Part shown: in pieces, positions 5,108 through 5,129 of the stretch
Layout of the letters: the number at the start of each line of letters is the position of its first letter
Numbering within the stretch: the stretch's first letter is position 1
Assembly (NCBI GenBank): GCA_027021605.1
Contig: JALUUA010000367.1
Coordinates: 1 to 5,129 of the forward strand
DNA from: Candidatus Bipolaricaulota bacterium
GTDB taxonomy: Bacteria; Bipolaricaulota; Bipolaricaulia; RBG-16-55-9
Length of the DNA: 5,129 bases
Direction: 5' to 3'
Position numbers and translations under genes: made by a program
Notes under the pieces: model-generated
Told to the model about the DNA's origin: nothing
Databases searched by the model: none
Seen by the model: only the letters and a program-made list of their open reading frames with translations

Positions 5108-5129
5108 CCTGCTGCTTAATGCGCTTCTC

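Overview
The window is GC-rich bacterial chromosome (by eye roughly two-thirds G+C, not counted). It carries four clear housekeeping or regulatory genes on the minus strand and one odd gene on the plus strand. Shine-Dalgarno sites are strong, GTG is used as a start, and the proteins are rich in Arg, Glu and Leu. This fits a high-GC and possibly thermophilic bacterium, but the window cannot assign a phylum and I saw no plasmid, phage or IS signature.

In order of minus-strand transcription, right to left: dnaA (3974-5062) encodes a replication initiator with complete AAA+ and DNA-binding domains but, from the best start, no helicase-loading domain I. A possible hairpin plus pyrimidine tract closes dnaA. 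Next lies a plus-strand gene (3438-3926) that converges on dnaA. It encodes a lone cyclic-nucleotide-binding-type beta-roll with no helix-turn-helix, interrupted by a Gly-Asn/Asp tract made of hexanucleotide repeats. Divergent from it is a Crp/Fnr-family regulator (2442-3146). The 291-bp divergent intergenic region holds two CRP-like boxes whose centres are exactly 42 bp apart, one of them placed where a class II activator of the regulator's own promoter would sit.

Downstream of the regulator, 45 bp away with no visible terminator, comes ribD (1230-2396, bifunctional riboflavin deaminase/reductase). Its TGA overlaps the ATG of purB (adenylosuccinate lyase, 1-1233; its last residues run off the left edge). 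Regulator, ribD and purB therefore look like one transcription unit. It would link a Crp-type sensor to two branches of purine-related metabolism: riboflavin, made from GTP, and AMP/IMP synthesis.

The most unusual parts are the HTH-less sensor-domain protein beside a full Crp-type regulator, the shared region with phased CRP-like boxes, the short DnaA, and a non-standard zinc-loop spacing in RibD.
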